From assembly GCA_963576565.1 (NCBI GenBank), contig OY755039.1, positions 80,475,955-80,539,954 of the forward strand: 64,000 nucleotides of DNA, in the 5' to 3' direction. This stretch comes from Aspidapion aeneum (taxonomy: Eukaryota; Arthropoda; Insecta; Coleoptera; Brentidae). The notes below the pieces were generated by a model. It searched no databases and had not been told where the DNA came from. It saw nothing but the letters and a program-made list of their open reading frames with translations. The position numbers and the translations under genes were made by a program. Of this stretch, positions 1 to 12,410 are shown in pieces; position 1 is the first letter of the stretch, and each line of letters begins with the position of its first letter.

Positions 1-503
1 ATTATTTATCGATCCTAGGATTTCGGAGGCGTCCGAAACCGGTTTAAGTGGCCTGATGGAACGGAAAACTGACTGTCCGATAACAGTACAACGTCGACCT
101 GGAACGCAAATTGAATTTTTCGTACGGTTTTACGACTGTCGAACGGGATGATGGAACGAAACTATTATTAAAAGGTGCGAAGTCATCTAGAAATTAAAAA
201 TTATTTTAAAACATACAAACCACACACATAAAATTACGCCCTATAACATCAACCACAACAAAACCCTTTGATTCAAAAGAAAAACATAATAGAAGGCGTA
301 TAAAACGTGCATGTTCATGGTTGTGTTTTTTGTTTGGATTTTAAACTGACAATTTAGGGACAAGTCAAAGGATTTTTGAGGCACTCTATGGCTCTATTAA
401 AGAGTCACGTGTTTTTAAATTAAAAAATACGTCTTTATAGCGTCAGTTTTTACCCTTTGTTAGGTCGGCTACTCACTACGCGCTACTTCAAGTAAAACTT
501 ATA
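1..503. other. non-coding AT-rich stretch
   Basis: I see no credible gene, RNA or repeat here. The first 170 bases are somewhat less AT-rich than the rest and contain scattered GATGGAACG-type words. The remainder is A/T-rich sequence of the kind filling this window. Confidence 0.5.
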
Positions 504-511
504 AGTTTTTG

Positions 512-775
512 CAGCGGCGTAGCGTGGAGGGGGCGCGGGGGGTTCGTCGCCCCCCCCCCCCGCCCCGAGGGTAGTGGCGCCCCATTGGTGGTCGAAGCGC
601 CCCCAGCTTTATTAAGTCGGGCGGGCCAGTTGAGTGGGCGCCAAAGGAAACTAACGACGACATGATGACCTTTTTTTTTTTTTTTTTGGTCGCAAAATTT
701 TTTTCCAGTTTTCAGAGGCGCCCTTTTTAGCGGTCGCCCCCCCCCCCCCGCCTTTTCGGGCACGCTACGCCGCTG
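512..775. mobile_element. hAT-type miniature element (MITE) with 8-bp target duplication
   Basis: This 264-bp non-autonomous DNA transposon begins CAGCGGCGTAGCGTG and ends with the near-complement CACGCTACGCCGCTG. It is flanked on both sides by the same 8 bases, AGTTTTTG (504-511 and 776-783). An 8-bp duplication plus CAGNGGCGTA termini is the hAT superfamily hallmark. The interior has long C, G and T homopolymers and no coding capacity. A relative of its right half lies at about 52480-52566. Open frames across it are homopolymer artefacts. Confidence 0.85.
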
Positions 776-1002
776 AGTTTTTGGCAAGTCGCGAGTAGTG
801 TGCACGTCGACTTACATTTACCGGAGAGTTACTTGCATTTCCCAGTGCTCCACAGTGGGCTTCTTAAATGGGTAAAATGGCAAAAAATCATACCTTGCAA
901 ACTGCGAACTTATAAATTTTAGTTCCGATGTTGTAAGTGAACTATAAGCCTAAGCTAAGCTAACTAAGCTATATTTCGAATTTTACAGCTAGGCAGTGGT
1001 AA

Positions 1003-1574
1003 AATGTCTTTTTTTGGTGTTTATAAGTTTTGTTTATAAATAGATCGAGTAATTTTTTTTTCTTTTTCTGTAAGTTGAAAAACAGAGATAGCCATTGTTA
1101 TACATATTGACTACAGTACAGAGTGATTAAGAAATGTTACATAATCAGCTGTTATTAACTTGCTGAATTGTTGACCTTTTGTTTTATCTGAGTTTTAATT
1201 TTTTTACGCGAGGAATACCTATTTTGAATTTTAGTGAAATAATCTAAAAAAGAATCTGTCAGTCGTTTTATGCAAAATGAATGTGGCCTGTTTATTGATT
1301 TTTCTCCCAGAAAGGGATTTTTAATTTGAATTCCCACTAATTAGTAATGGAAGTACATTTCCTTACATAATATTGCTGTATTACTTAGTGTTAAGTTATT
1401 TTTTATATAAAGTAGGTTTATTATAAGCTTTTATAAGATAAAACTTCTATATTTAGGTTTAAAATATGTAGTGGCGCCCTTATTTTTTTTGGTGATATAT
1501 GTACTCAAAATTGTGTATGTACAAAAGGATTGACAGTATTTTGAAAAAAAAATTAAATACATTTTTTTATGCGG

Positions 1575-1575
<1 letters not shown>
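1003..1575. repeat. dispersed direct repeat, copy 1 (partner 17430-18026)
   Basis: About 570 bp closely match 17430-18026 in the same orientation. Shared segments include the run beginning TTTATAAGTTTTGTTTAT, the block around AATCAGCTGTTATTAACTTG, and the tail TGTAGTGGCGCCCTTA through GCGGCT. The two copies sit just outside the two LTRs of the retrotransposon between them. No coding capacity is seen. It may be a segmental duplication or an older non-coding transposon. Confidence 0.7.

Positions 1576-1622
<47 letters not shown>
1576..1622. repeat. (TA)n microsatellite
   Basis: An uninterrupted AT dinucleotide run lies between the direct repeat and the left LTR. It blurs the upstream LTR flank, so no clear target duplication can be read there. 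Confidence 0.95.
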
Positions 1623-1624
<2 letters not shown>

Positions 1625-1625
<1 letters not shown>

Positions 1626-2179
1626 GTCATAAAATAGTTTAAAATTTAATTAAACCACTATAAAAACGCAGCAATAATCAATATTGCTGAGTATGCACAA
1701 ATTTCGTCTATAAAAGCCGATGCAGGAAAATAGACCGGCATCACTCTTACAAGTGATCAACCCAGTACACCACTGAAATATGTGGTCCCTATTAACCCAG
1801 GACACCACTGAAATATGTGGTCCCTACTAACCCAGGACACCACTGAAATATGTGGTCCCTACTAAACATAACCAAGTAAAACCCCACTATGGTGGTTAGG
1901 CTTTATGGCCCATAAGGCCGACTCTTTCCGGCCTATAAGGTCTATTCCTTATGGCCCCTAGGTCAACTCTCCCCAACCAGCATCCCCCCTTATTACATTA
2001 TTTAATTTGGCATTCTATTCTTGTTAACCTATTTTATGTATATACAATACACGTATAAATGTGGATTCTTTATACTTAATTTTCACATTCCCCTTAATCC
2101 CTCAGTCACAGGGCACTAAATAACAAACCTTGTGACATATATGGTAGAGAAACCACTTGTCACAAATATAGTCGTGACA
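1625..2179 (+). repeat. left LTR (555 bp)
   Basis: It runs from TGTCATAAAATAG to GTCGTGACA and matches 16709-17228 closely. It has three copies of a 35-bp unit containing ACACCACTGAAATATGTGG, where the right LTR has two, which accounts for the 35-bp length difference. A TATAAAA box near 1712 followed by a CATCACTC start-like motif about 30 bp on is a plausible promoter. Confidence 0.85.
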
Positions 2180-2465
2180 TATATGGTGGAGGCGCCGTTT
2201 TCTTTCTTTCCCTAATATCTCCATATATTATGGGAACCTCTCTCAGCCAAGCGTAATTGAATTTTTTACCTTCTTCTAAGGCCATTGTGCATTCGCACCC
2301 CTATACTGTAAAAAAAATTACTATCTGTGCCTAGCACCAAGGAGAAACCTCCAAGCTTCCTTGCCAGAAAGGCAATATTCCACTTCAAAATCAAAAAAAA
2401 AACTTATCAGGAGCATATAAGCAGCAGAAGGTCTATATAATAATTAATTTTTTTCTTTTATTATT

Positions 2466-2873
2466 ATGTCGCAGTTAATTAATCAAACAAACAAGATGAC
2501 CCAAAACCACTGCATACCATCCACGAGGCATAGCAATTCAAGTGACGTCAATCCAGGCAACAACCGCTCGTCGCGACGCACCAGCACCGTCGTCGTAGGT
2601 ACCAGTGGAATAGCCAAATTCTACAGCGACCCCACAGATTGGCAAGAACTCGACTGCAGCAACATTTCTTCAATTTTTGGGTTACTGTCGGACCGAGTAG
2701 GCAGTAGCACAAAGGGAAATAAGAAGACAGCATCCACGCAGAAATACAATCTGCCACCGGCGCCACTTCAAAGTGCAGCAAGCCAAGAAGTCATCTTTAG
2801 TCCCGCAAACATGTTAAGCCATGCTGCACCAGAGCAATTCAGGTCCAGCTCGCACCGCTCCTGCTCAATCTGA
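2466..2873 (+). pseudogene. putative gag-leader ORF of the LTR retrotransposon (135 aa, unrecognised)
   Basis: An open frame of 135 codons begins about 290 bp after the left LTR, where gag would start. The protein is rich in Ser, Asn, Thr and Gln, low in hydrophobics, and has a basic patch (NNRSSRR). There is no zinc knuckle, protease or capsid motif. Base composition is richer in G+C than the flanks, which supports a once-coding segment. It stops at a TGA and nothing coding follows. I do not recognise it; the gag assignment rests only on position. It could be chance. Confidence 0.35.
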
Positions 2874-3762
2874 CTCTCACTCCGAACCAGGGACGCGGAT
2901 ATTTAAAAGGTCAGGTATTAGTTTTCGTTACTAATTATTTATTTACTAATTATTTATTTACGTAATATAAAATTATTTCTATTTAATCCTTATTTCTATT
3001 AAACTCACTGCAGGTAAAAAATTTTATTCAAATCGGTTAAAAATTTACGAGATATTAGCATTGGCGAACCTATTAAAACAGACATATAGTACTCATTCAG
3101 ACAGACAAAAAAAGACTCTCGCGAGTCAGCATACAAAATAATTAAAATTACTTAATACATTTTTCACTTTTTTATTCAAATATAAAGCATACTTTTTTTT
3201 ATTAAATCAAATTACGTATTAAAGTTACTAATAACTAGTAGGTCACAAAAACCCTACGTTAGCAAAAATATTTTGGTACGTACCTATATGTGACATTATT
3301 ATAAAAATGATACATGCAATTTATTGTTTTTTTATTGTAAAATATTTACTGATTTTGATTCTACTTTCAGCACTCTTTTTAAATACTCAAGTTATTTTTT
3401 TTTTCTTATTAAATGCACTGAACCAATTTTTCTAAACTAGTGATGCTGGTAATTTTTTTTATACATATGTTTCTTAAGACAAAGATACTTTTTTTAACTA
3501 TTTATAATGATTAAAATTTGATTAATAAGTAGGGATAAATATAATTACTGAAACATTAAAATACATTTTCAGGATCAGTTCATAACGTATAAAATAATTT
3601 AATTTTTTTTTGGATTTTCGAGGCAATTTAAATTTTTTAAAGGCTTAATAAATTTAAAAATCTTATTAGCAAACGGTAAAGTACCCAACAATTTTTAAAA
3701 ATGTTTATTTTAAAAATGCGTCCAATTAAAATGGTTGAATGAAATGCCTAAAATGGAAGTAG
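2874..3762. other. non-coding AT-rich interior of LTR element
   Basis: Very A/T-rich with many homopolymer runs, and no open frame of substance. A short segment near 3010-3060 (aatcggttaaaaatttacgag) resembles phrases common in insect non-coding repeats. I see no gene. Confidence 0.5.
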
Positions 3763-4033
3763 TTGAAAAAGGGCACAAAGTTGCGCAAAAGAGTCCAGAA
3801 AAAGGACCGTGTATACTGTAAAAGTACAGTTTTAAAGGGCACAAAGATGCTCAAAAGAGTCCAAAAAAAAAAGGACCGTGGGTTAGTATACTGTAAAAGT
3901 ACAGTTTTAAAGGGCTCAAAGATGCTCAAAAGAGTCGAAAAAAAGGACCGTGGGTTATTATGCTGTAAAAGTACAGTTTTTTAGGCATCAAGGAATGGGA
4001 AAAATGGCAGTATTTGAAAAAGGGCACAAAGTT
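3763..4033 (+). repeat. short tandem array, 72-75-bp unit
   Basis: Three to four units each contain GGGCACAAAG, GCTCAAAAGAGTC, GGACCGTG and the small palindrome CTGTAAAAGTACAG (at 3816, 3891 and 3963). The same unit resumes at 16030 in the same orientation, so this array is the insertion target of the foldback element at 4034-16029. The lysine-rich open frames across it are repeat artefacts. Confidence 0.8.
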
Positions 4034-4175
4034 AGTAGTGTGAAGTCTGCTCCAAAATTTCCAGCTCCAAAAACTTATCCGAATGCGGCTACGCGCTACG
4101 TCCCACGCCGGTGCCTCTATGCTTACCAGGAAGCAGAGCGAAGGCGGCGGACCGGGCCACTGATCTCAATCAAAA
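4034..4175 (+). repeat. left terminal inverted repeat of giant foldback
   Basis: About 140 bp match the reverse complement of 15900-16029 with mismatches and a few indels. The match includes GTGTGAAGTCTGCTCCAAAA, CCAGCTCC, GCGCTACGTC and CACTGATCTCAAT. It is much richer in G+C than the satellite it precedes. Confidence 0.8.
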
Positions 4176-4198
4176 GTAGAAAAATATCTATGAATCTA

Positions 4199-4284
4199 TA
4201 TATCGTCGCATGAGAGCAGAACTAGCGTATCTGGTATTTAAAATACATAGCAGATAGCTAGTTCTGCTCTCAAGCGATGATATA
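4199..4284. repeat. 86-bp hairpin insertion
   Basis: Arms 4199-4233 and 4251-4284 are near-perfect reverse complements, including the exact 15-mer GAGAGCAGAACTAGC with its complement, and a loop of about 17 bp. The right terminal repeat of the foldback has no counterpart, so this looks like a separate small hairpin insertion in the left arm. It could be a tiny MITE; no target duplication is clear. Confidence 0.65.
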
Positions 4285-4544
4285 CTCAACGAAACTCTAA
4301 TATCTTCAGTCAAACTTTATCTCTTTTGTTATGGTTGCCTGTTGTTGAAAATTTTTGACACAACAAGTGTCAACGTTTTCTCAGATATAATAAGGGATTC
4401 ATAAAAAACTTATTGACCTAGTCAAAATAGAAAAATTTTCCTAAATATCCTTCCCAAAGATGTTCATTAAAGTTAATTGAAACTTTAATTATAAGGAAAT
4501 ATTTTTTCAAAAAATGGACAAAAAGTACTTTGTCGTTGTCGTTG

Positions 4545-7500
4545 TCGTTTTTCTACAAAAAAAATTAAATAAAAGTAGTATTTTGCCGTGCCTGTGAACA
4601 TGTCAAAGCGCAACAAGGGCGTTAAAATGTAACCTGTTCAAAATGGAAAAAAAAACGATAAAAAATGAGTTTTTCATAATTTTGAAACTGTTCCAAAAAA
4701 TTTTTTTCTACAAAAAATGAATTAAAAGTAGTATTTTGCCGTTGTCTTTCAACATGTCAAAGCGCATCAAGGGCATTTTAATATAACCCAGTCAAAATGG
4801 AAAAAATCGAAAAGAATAACTTTTTCTTAATTCTAAAACTGTTCCGAAAAAACTTTTCTACGAAAATGGATTAAAAGTAGTTTTTTGCCGTTGGCTGTTT
4901 ACCCAGTCAAAATGGGAAAAAACCGATAAAAATTTAGTTTTTCTTAAGTTTAATACTGTTCCGAAAAAAACTATTCTACAAAAAATTAATTAAAAGTAGT
5001 ATTTTGCCGTTGCCTGTCAACATGTCAAAGCGCATCGGGGGCATTTTAATATAACCCAGTCAAAATGGAAAAAAACCGATAAAAAATGAGTTTTTCTTAA
5101 TTTTGAAACTGTTCCGAAAAAAACTTTTCTTTAAAAAATTAATTGAAAGTAGTATTTTACCAACAAACGTGGAATTTCGTACACGTGAATTTAAAAATCA
5201 AACATGTTTCGTGGCTAATCGTTGCCTATCAACATGTCAAAGCGCATTAGAGGCATTTTAATATAACCCAGTCAAAATGGGAAAAAACCAATAAAAAATG
5301 AGTTTTTCTTAATTTTGAAACTGTTCCGAAAAAGCTTTTCTACAAAAAATTAATTAAAAGTAGTATTTTACCGTTGCCTATCAACACGTCAAAGCGCATT
5401 AGGGGCATTTTAATATAACCCAGTCAAAATGGGAAAAAACCGATAAAAAAATGAGTTTTTCTTAATTTTGAAACTGTTCCGAAAAAACTTTTCTTTAAAA
5501 AATTAATTGAAAGTAGTATTTTACCGTTGCCTATCAACATTTCAAAGCGCATTAGGGGCATTTTAATATAACCCAGTCAAAATGGGAAAAAACCAATAAA
5601 AAATGAGTTTTTCTTAATTTTGAAACTGTTCCGAAAAAAAACTTTCCTACAAAAAATGAATTAAAAGTAGTATTTTACCGTTGCCTATCAACACGTCAAA
5701 GCGCATTAGGGGCATTTTAATATAACCCAGTCAAAACGGGAAAAAACCGATAAAAAATGAGTTTTTCTTAATTTTGAAACTGTTCCGAAAAATGTTTTCT
5801 ACAAAAAATGAATTAAAAGTAGTATTTTACCGTTGCCTATCAACACGTCAAAGCGCATCTGGGGCATTTTAATATAACCCAGTCAAAATGGGAAAAAACC
5901 GATAAAAAATGAGTTTTTCTTAATTTTGAAACTGTTCCGAAAAATTTTTTCTACAAAAAATGAATTAAAAGTAGTATTTTACCGTTGCCTATCAACATGT
6001 CAAAGCGCATCTGGGGCATTTTAATATAACCCAGTCAAAATGGGAAAAAACCGATAAAAAATGAGTTTTTCTTAATTTTGAAACTGTTCCGAAAAAAACT
6101 TTTCTTCAAAAAATAAATTAAAACTAGTATTTTACCGTTGCCTATCAACATGTCAAAGCGCATTAGGGGCATTTTAATATAACCCAGTCAAATGGGGGAA
6201 AAACCAATAAAAACTAAGTTTTTCTTAATTTTGAAACTGTTCCGAAAAAAAACTTTTCTACAAAAAATGAATTAAAAAGTAGTATTTTGCCGTTGCCTGT
6301 CAAAATGTCAAAGCGCATCAGGGGCAGTTTAATATAACCCAGTCAAAATGGGAAAAAAACCGATAAAAAATCGAGTTTCTCTAATTTTAAAACAGTTCCG
6401 AAAAAAACTTTTCTACAAAAAATGAATTAAAAGTAGTATTTTACCGTTGCCTATCAACATGTCAAAGCGCATTAGGGGCATTTTAATATAACCCAGTCAA
6501 AATGGGAAAAAACCGATAAAAAATGAGTTTTTCTTAATTTTGAAACTGTTCCGAAAAAAACTTTTCTACAAAAAATTAATTAAAGTAGTATTTTACCGTT
6601 GCCTATCAACATGTCAAAGCGCATCAGGGGCATTTTAATATAACCCAGTCAAAATGGGAAAAAACCGATAAAAAATGAGTTTTTCTTAATTTTGAAACTG
6701 TTCCGAAAAAAACTTTTCTACAAAAAATGAATTAAAAGTAGTATTTACGTTGCCTATCAACATGTCAAAGCGCATCAGGGGAATTTTAATATAACCCAGT
6801 CAAAATGAGAAAAAACCGATAAAAAATGAGTTTTTCTTAATTTTGAAACTGTTCCGAAAAAAGCTTTTCTTTAAAAAATAAATTAAAAATAGTATTTTAC
6901 CGTTGCCTATCAACATGTCAAAGCGCATTAGGGGTATTTTAATATAACCCAGTCAAAATGGGAAAAAACCAATAAAAAATGAGTTTTTCTTAATTTTGAA
7001 ACTGTTCCGAAAAAACTTTTCTTTAAAAAATTAATTGAAAGTAGTATTTTACCGTTGCCTATCAACATGTCAAGGCGCATTAGGGGCATTTTAATATAAC
7101 CCAGTCAAAATGGGAAAAAACCAATAAAAAATGAGTTTTTCTTAATTTGAAACTGTTCCGAAAATAACTTTTCTTCAAAAAATAAATTAAAAGTAGTATT
7201 TTACCTTTGCCCATTAACGTGTCAAAGCGCATTATGAGCATTTTAATATAACCCATTCAAAATGGGAAAAAAACCAATAAAAAATGAGTTTTTCTTAATT
7301 TTGAAACTGTTCCGAAAAAAACTTTTCTACAAAAAATGAATTAAAAGTAGTATTTTACCGTTGCCCATTAACATGTCAAAGCGCATTAGGGGCATTTTAA
7401 TATAACCCAGTCAAAATGGGAAAAAACCAATAAAAAATGAGTTTTTCTTAATTTTGAAACTGTTCCAAAAAAAAACTTTTCTTCAAAAAATAAATTAAAA

Positions 7501-10500
7501 GTAGTATTTTACCGTTGCCTATCAACATGTCAAAGCGCATCAGGGGCATTTTAATATAACCCAGTCAAAATGGGAAAAAACCGATAAAAAATGAGTTTTT
7601 CTTAATTTAGAAACTGTTCCGAAAAAACTTTTCTACAAAAAATGAATTAAAAGTAGTATTTTACCGTTGCCTATCAACATGTCAAAGCGCATCAGGGGAA
7701 TTTTAATATAACCCAGTCAAAATGAGAAAAAACCGATAAAAAATGAGTTTTTCTTAATTTTGAAACTGTTCCGAAAAAAGCTTTTCTTTAAAAAATAAAT
7801 TAAAAATAGTATTTTACCGTTGCCTATCAACATGTCAAAGCGCATTAGGGGTATTTTAATATAACCCAGTCAAAATGGAAAAAAACCAATAAAAAATTAG
7901 TTTTTCTTAATTTTGAAACTGTTCCGAAAAAAACTTTTCTTTAAAAAATTAATTGAAAGTAGTATTTTACCGTTGCCTATCAACATGTCAAAGCGCATTA
8001 GGGGCATTTTAATATAACCCAGTCAAAATGGGAAAAAACCAATAAAAAATGAGTTTTTCTTAATTTTGAAACTGTTCCGAAAATAACTTTTCTTCAAAAA
8101 ATAAATTAAAAGTAGTATTTTACCTTTGCCCATTAACGTGTCAAAGCGCATTATGAGCATTTTAATATAACCCATTCAAAATGGAAAAAACCAATAAAAA
8201 ATGAGTTTTTCTTAATTTTGAAACTGTTCCGAAAAAAACTTTTCTACAAAAAATGAATTAAAAGTAGTATTTTACCGTTGCCCATTAACATGTCAAAGCG
8301 CATTAGGGGCATTTTAATATAACCCAGTCAAAATGGGAAAAAAAACCAATAAAAAATGAGTTTTTTCTTAATTTTGAAACTGTTCCGAAAAAAACTTTTC
8401 TTCAAAAAATAAATTAAAAGTAGTATTTTTACCGTTGCCTACCAACATGTCAAAGCGCATCAGGGGCATTTTAATATAACCCAGTCAAAATGGGAAAAAA
8501 CCGATAAAAAATGAGTTTTTCTTAATTTTGAAACTGTTCCGAAAAAAACTTTTCTTAAAAAATTAATTGAAAGTAGTATTTTACCGTTGCCTATCAACAT
8601 TTCAAAGCGCATTAGGGGCATTTTAATATAACCCAGTCAAAATGGGAAAAAAACCAATAAAAAATGAGTTTTTCCTTAATTTTGAAACTGTTCCGAAAAT
8701 AACTTTTCTTCAAAAAATAAATTAAAAGTAGTATTTTACCTTTGCCATTAACGTGTCAAAGCGCATTATGGGCATTTTAATATAACCCATTCAAAATGGA
8801 AAAAACCAATAAAAAATGAGTTTTTCTTAATTTTGAAACTGTTCCGAAAAAAACTTTTCTACAAAAAATGAATTAAAAGTAGTATTTTACCGTTGCCCAT
8901 TAACATGTCAAAGCGCATTAGGGGCATTTTAATATAACCCAGTCAAAATGGGGAAAAACCAATAAAAAATGAGTTTTTCTTAATTTTGAAACTGTTCCGA
9001 AAAAAACTTTTCTTCAAAAAATAAATTAAAAGTAGTATTTTACCGTTGCCTATCAACATGTCAAAGCGCATCAGGGGCATTTTAATATAACCCAGTCAAA
9101 ATGGGAAAAAACCGATAAAAAATAACTTTTTCTTAATTGTGAAACTGTTCCGAAAAAAACTTTTCTACAAAAAATGAATTAAAAGTAGTATTTTACCGTT
9201 GCCTATCAACATGTCAAAGCGCATTAGGGGCATTTTAATATAACCCAGTCAAAATGGGAAAAAACCAATAAAAAATGAGTTTTTCTTAATTTTGAAACTG
9301 TTCCGAAAAAAACTTTTCTTCAAAAAATAAATTAAAAGTAGTATTTTACCGTTGCCTATCAACATGTCAAAGCGCATCAGGGGCATTTTAATATAACCCA
9401 GTCAAAATGGGAAAAAACCGATAAAAAATAAGTTTTTCTTAATTGTGAAACTGTTCCGAAAAAAACTTTTCTACAAAAAATGAATTAAAAGTAGTATTTT
9501 ACCGTTGCCTATCAACATGTCAAAGCGCATTAGGGGCATTTTAATATAACCCAGTCAAAATGGGAAAAAACCAATAAAAAATGAGTTTTTCTTAATTTTG
9601 AAACTGTTCCGAAAAAAACTTTTCTTCAAAAAATAAATTAAAAGTAGTATTTTACCGTTGCCTATCAACATGTCAAAGCGCATCAGGGGCATTTTAATAT
9701 AACCCAGTCAAAATGGGAAAAAACCGATAAAAAATAAGTTTTTCTTAATTGTGAAACTGTTCCGAAAAAAACTTTTCTACAAAAAATGAATTAAAAGTAG
9801 TATTTTACCGTTGCCTATCAACATGTCAAAGCGCATTAGGGGCATTTTAATATAACCCAGTCAAAATGGGAAAAAACCAATAAAAAATGAGTTTTTCTTA
9901 ATTTTGAAACTGTTCCGAAAAAAACTTTTCTTTAAAAAATAAATTAAAAGTAGTATTTTACCGTTCCCTATCAACATGTCAAAGCGCATTAGGGACATTT
10001 TAATATAACCCAGTCAAAATGGAAAAAAAAACCAATATAAAATGAGTTTTTCTTAATTTTGAAACTGTTCCGAAAAAAACTTTTCTACAAAAAATGAATT
10101 AAAAGTAGTATTTTGTCGTTGCCTGTCAACATGTCAAAGCGCATCAGGGCATTTTAATATAACCCAGTCAAAATGGGAAAAAACCGATAAAAATCGAGTT
10201 TTTCTTAATTTTAAAACTGTTCCGAAAAAAACTTTTCTACAAAAAATTAACTAAAAGTAGTATTTTACTGTTGCCTATCAACATGTCAAAGCGCATTAGG
10301 GGCATTTTAATATAACCCAGTCAAAATGGGAAAAACCGATAAAAAATGAGTTTTTCTTAATTTTGAAACTGTTCCGAAAAGAACTTTTCTACAAAAAATG
10401 AATTAAAAGTGGTATTTTACCGTTGCCTATCAACATGTCAAAGCGCATCAGGGGCATTTTAATATAACCCAGTCAAAATGGGAAAAAACCGATAAAAAAT

Positions 10501-10800
10501 TAGTTTTTCTTAATTTTGAAACTGTTCAGAAATTTTTTTTTTACAAAAAAAGGATCTAAAGTAGTAATTTGCCGTTGCCTGTTAACATGTCAAAGCGCAT
10601 CAGGGGCATAATATAACCCAGTCAAAATGGAAAAAACCGATAAAAACGGAGTTTTTCTTAGTTTTGAAACTGTTTCGAACAATTTTTCTACAAAAAATAA
10701 ATTAAAAGTACTATTTTGCCGTCCCCTGTCAACATGTCAAAACGCATCAAGGGCATTTTAATATAACCCTGTTAAAATGGAAAAAACCCGATAAAAAATG
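4545..10800 (+). repeat. satellite array, ~152-bp unit, about 41 copies (left arm)
   Basis: Units recur every 151-153 bp, marked by AACCCAGTCAAAATGGG, GAAACTGTTCCGAAAA, AAAGTAGTATTTTACCGTTG and CATGTCAAAGCGCAT. Edge copies (4545-5000 and 10500-10800) are the most diverged and internal ones most alike, as unequal exchange predicts. Higher-order structure is visible: variants recur at about 914 bp (six units; 6773 versus 7687) and at about 305 bp (two units; 9122, 9426, 9733). The array has no coding capacity. Confidence 0.95.
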
Positions 10801-11660
10801 AGTGAGTGAGAAAGCTAGCTAATTTTATGCAGACTTTTGGGATGTACGTTATATGTCATATTTCTGAGCTGGGAAAAAAACAAATAGCTAGACACAAAAA
10901 AAAGAATACTCAAAATACTCAACTTCAACATATAATTTTGAGTATATATATTCAAGCAACTCAACATTTCCACATAAGTATTATGTATGTATACATATTG
11001 TTTAAAATATAAATAATCACGGTATTTATTTACAGTTCAAACAGTACACATAAATAATATTGAATATCAAAAGTACCTATATTTCTTGTAAAGAAGACCT
11101 AAGTTTGTTTGTCCTGAGGATGACTTTGTAAATATTCAAAACGTCTACAAATTGAAAGAAGCTTTTCTGCTTTTTATTGACCCCATGGAGATAACACGCC
11201 TGTCAACTCCAACAAGTTGGTCACCTTTTTTTCCACCATCGGCGCCATTTTGACAGAAAGCAATGTAACATACTATGTCAACAATGAATGAAAAAAGATA
11301 AAGCAGTTGACGGGCTTGTAACTATCGACGTACGGCTTCATCCAATGAACCAAAATCATCAAAACAAATAAAAGTTTTGATGTGTGTCAAAACAAATAAA
11401 AGTTTTGATGTGTGTAGCGTTTGTCAAATTATTGTGTGTGTAGAGGGATGCCAAGCAAAAATATAATATAAAAACAGGCATAAATTAAGTATTTTGCTAA
11501 AAAAAGCTCGAAGGTAATATTAGGCATGCACTTTAAACTACTGCTTGGCACTTTCCTTATTTTGAACTAAAATGTTTTTTAAAAGTACTTTCTAATGTAT
11601 TAAATTTTAAACATTTGGAGTATTCTTTTTTCTGTGTAGTTGTTTGTTAAACGGTAATTA
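10801..11660. other. loop of giant foldback, first part
   Basis: Non-repetitive AT-rich DNA between the two satellite arms. It contains a tandem duplication of a 29-bp phrase (CAAAACAAATAAAAGTTTTG plus GATGTGTGT) near 11358-11417. A 68-codon open frame at 10806 has no recognisable features and is probably chance. Confidence 0.55.
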
Positions 11661-12162
11661 AAATACTCTGCCAATATATGGGCCCCTAAGCTCACACTAG
11701 GTACTATAGTTATAGTGTACGTGCGAGCTAATAAAACTAAAACCTCAAATATATCTTATTCAACTCCAGACTAAATTACCTTTTGTTTGATACCACACAA
11801 GCCATGTTTCGACTTAAACTCAAATTTTTTAAATCTACCCCCACCCTTAAAAAAACAAAAACTAAACTGTATTTTGTTTAACTCCGGACTCAATTTCCTT
11901 TCGTTTGATATCACACACGCCATATTTTCACGTAAACTCTAATTTTTAAAATCTACTCCCACCCTTTTTGAAGAAAAAAAAAATAAAATGTATTTTGTTT
12001 AACTCCATACTCAATTACCTTTCGTTTGATATCACACACGCCATATTTTCACATAAACTCTAATTTTTGAAATTTTCCCCCACCCTTTTATTTGGCTTGT
12101 GTTCGGTGGATTTTGTTCATTTTTAAATGGGACCATCTCGACCCAAGACCCAGCCTTGGTGG
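11661..12162 (+). repeat. palindrome-ended core cassette, copy 1 (truncated)
   Basis: It starts AAATACTCTGCCAATATATG, then a hairpin GCTCACAC...GTGCGAGCT around a TATAGTTATAG centre. Three diverged ~115-bp tandem units follow, marked by AATTACCTTTCGTTTGATA and ACTCCAGACT, and then CCATCTCGACCCAAGACCC. It matches 47895-48659, and 53286-53936 in reverse, but lacks the last ~280 bp. It lies in the loop of the giant foldback. Confidence 0.8.
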
Positions 12163-12410
12163 TTAAAAAAAAACCATAACATTCCTTTTGACTACTGCGC
12201 ACCCTGATATTGGCTACAGAATGTTGACCGCAATTTTGTCATAGTTTTTTAAGATAATCATCTGACCCGAATTAACATGAAATATAATCACATTTATTAT
12301 AGAACATGGCATACCGGTATTTCACAAAGTCCAATAACAAGAGTCGAAGGCTTTAACTTTACAAAAATGCAAAAACAAGAATTTAAACTACTTAAATAAT
12401 TATTCAAAAT

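Noticed and set aside
488..805. 105-codon minus-strand frame rich in Pro/Arg/Lys
   Set aside because: It spans the hAT miniature element and owes its length to C, G and T homopolymers.
3726..4213. Lys-rich and Phe-rich frames on both strands
   Set aside because: They follow the 72-75-bp tandem repeat and differ only by repeat phase; no domain is present.
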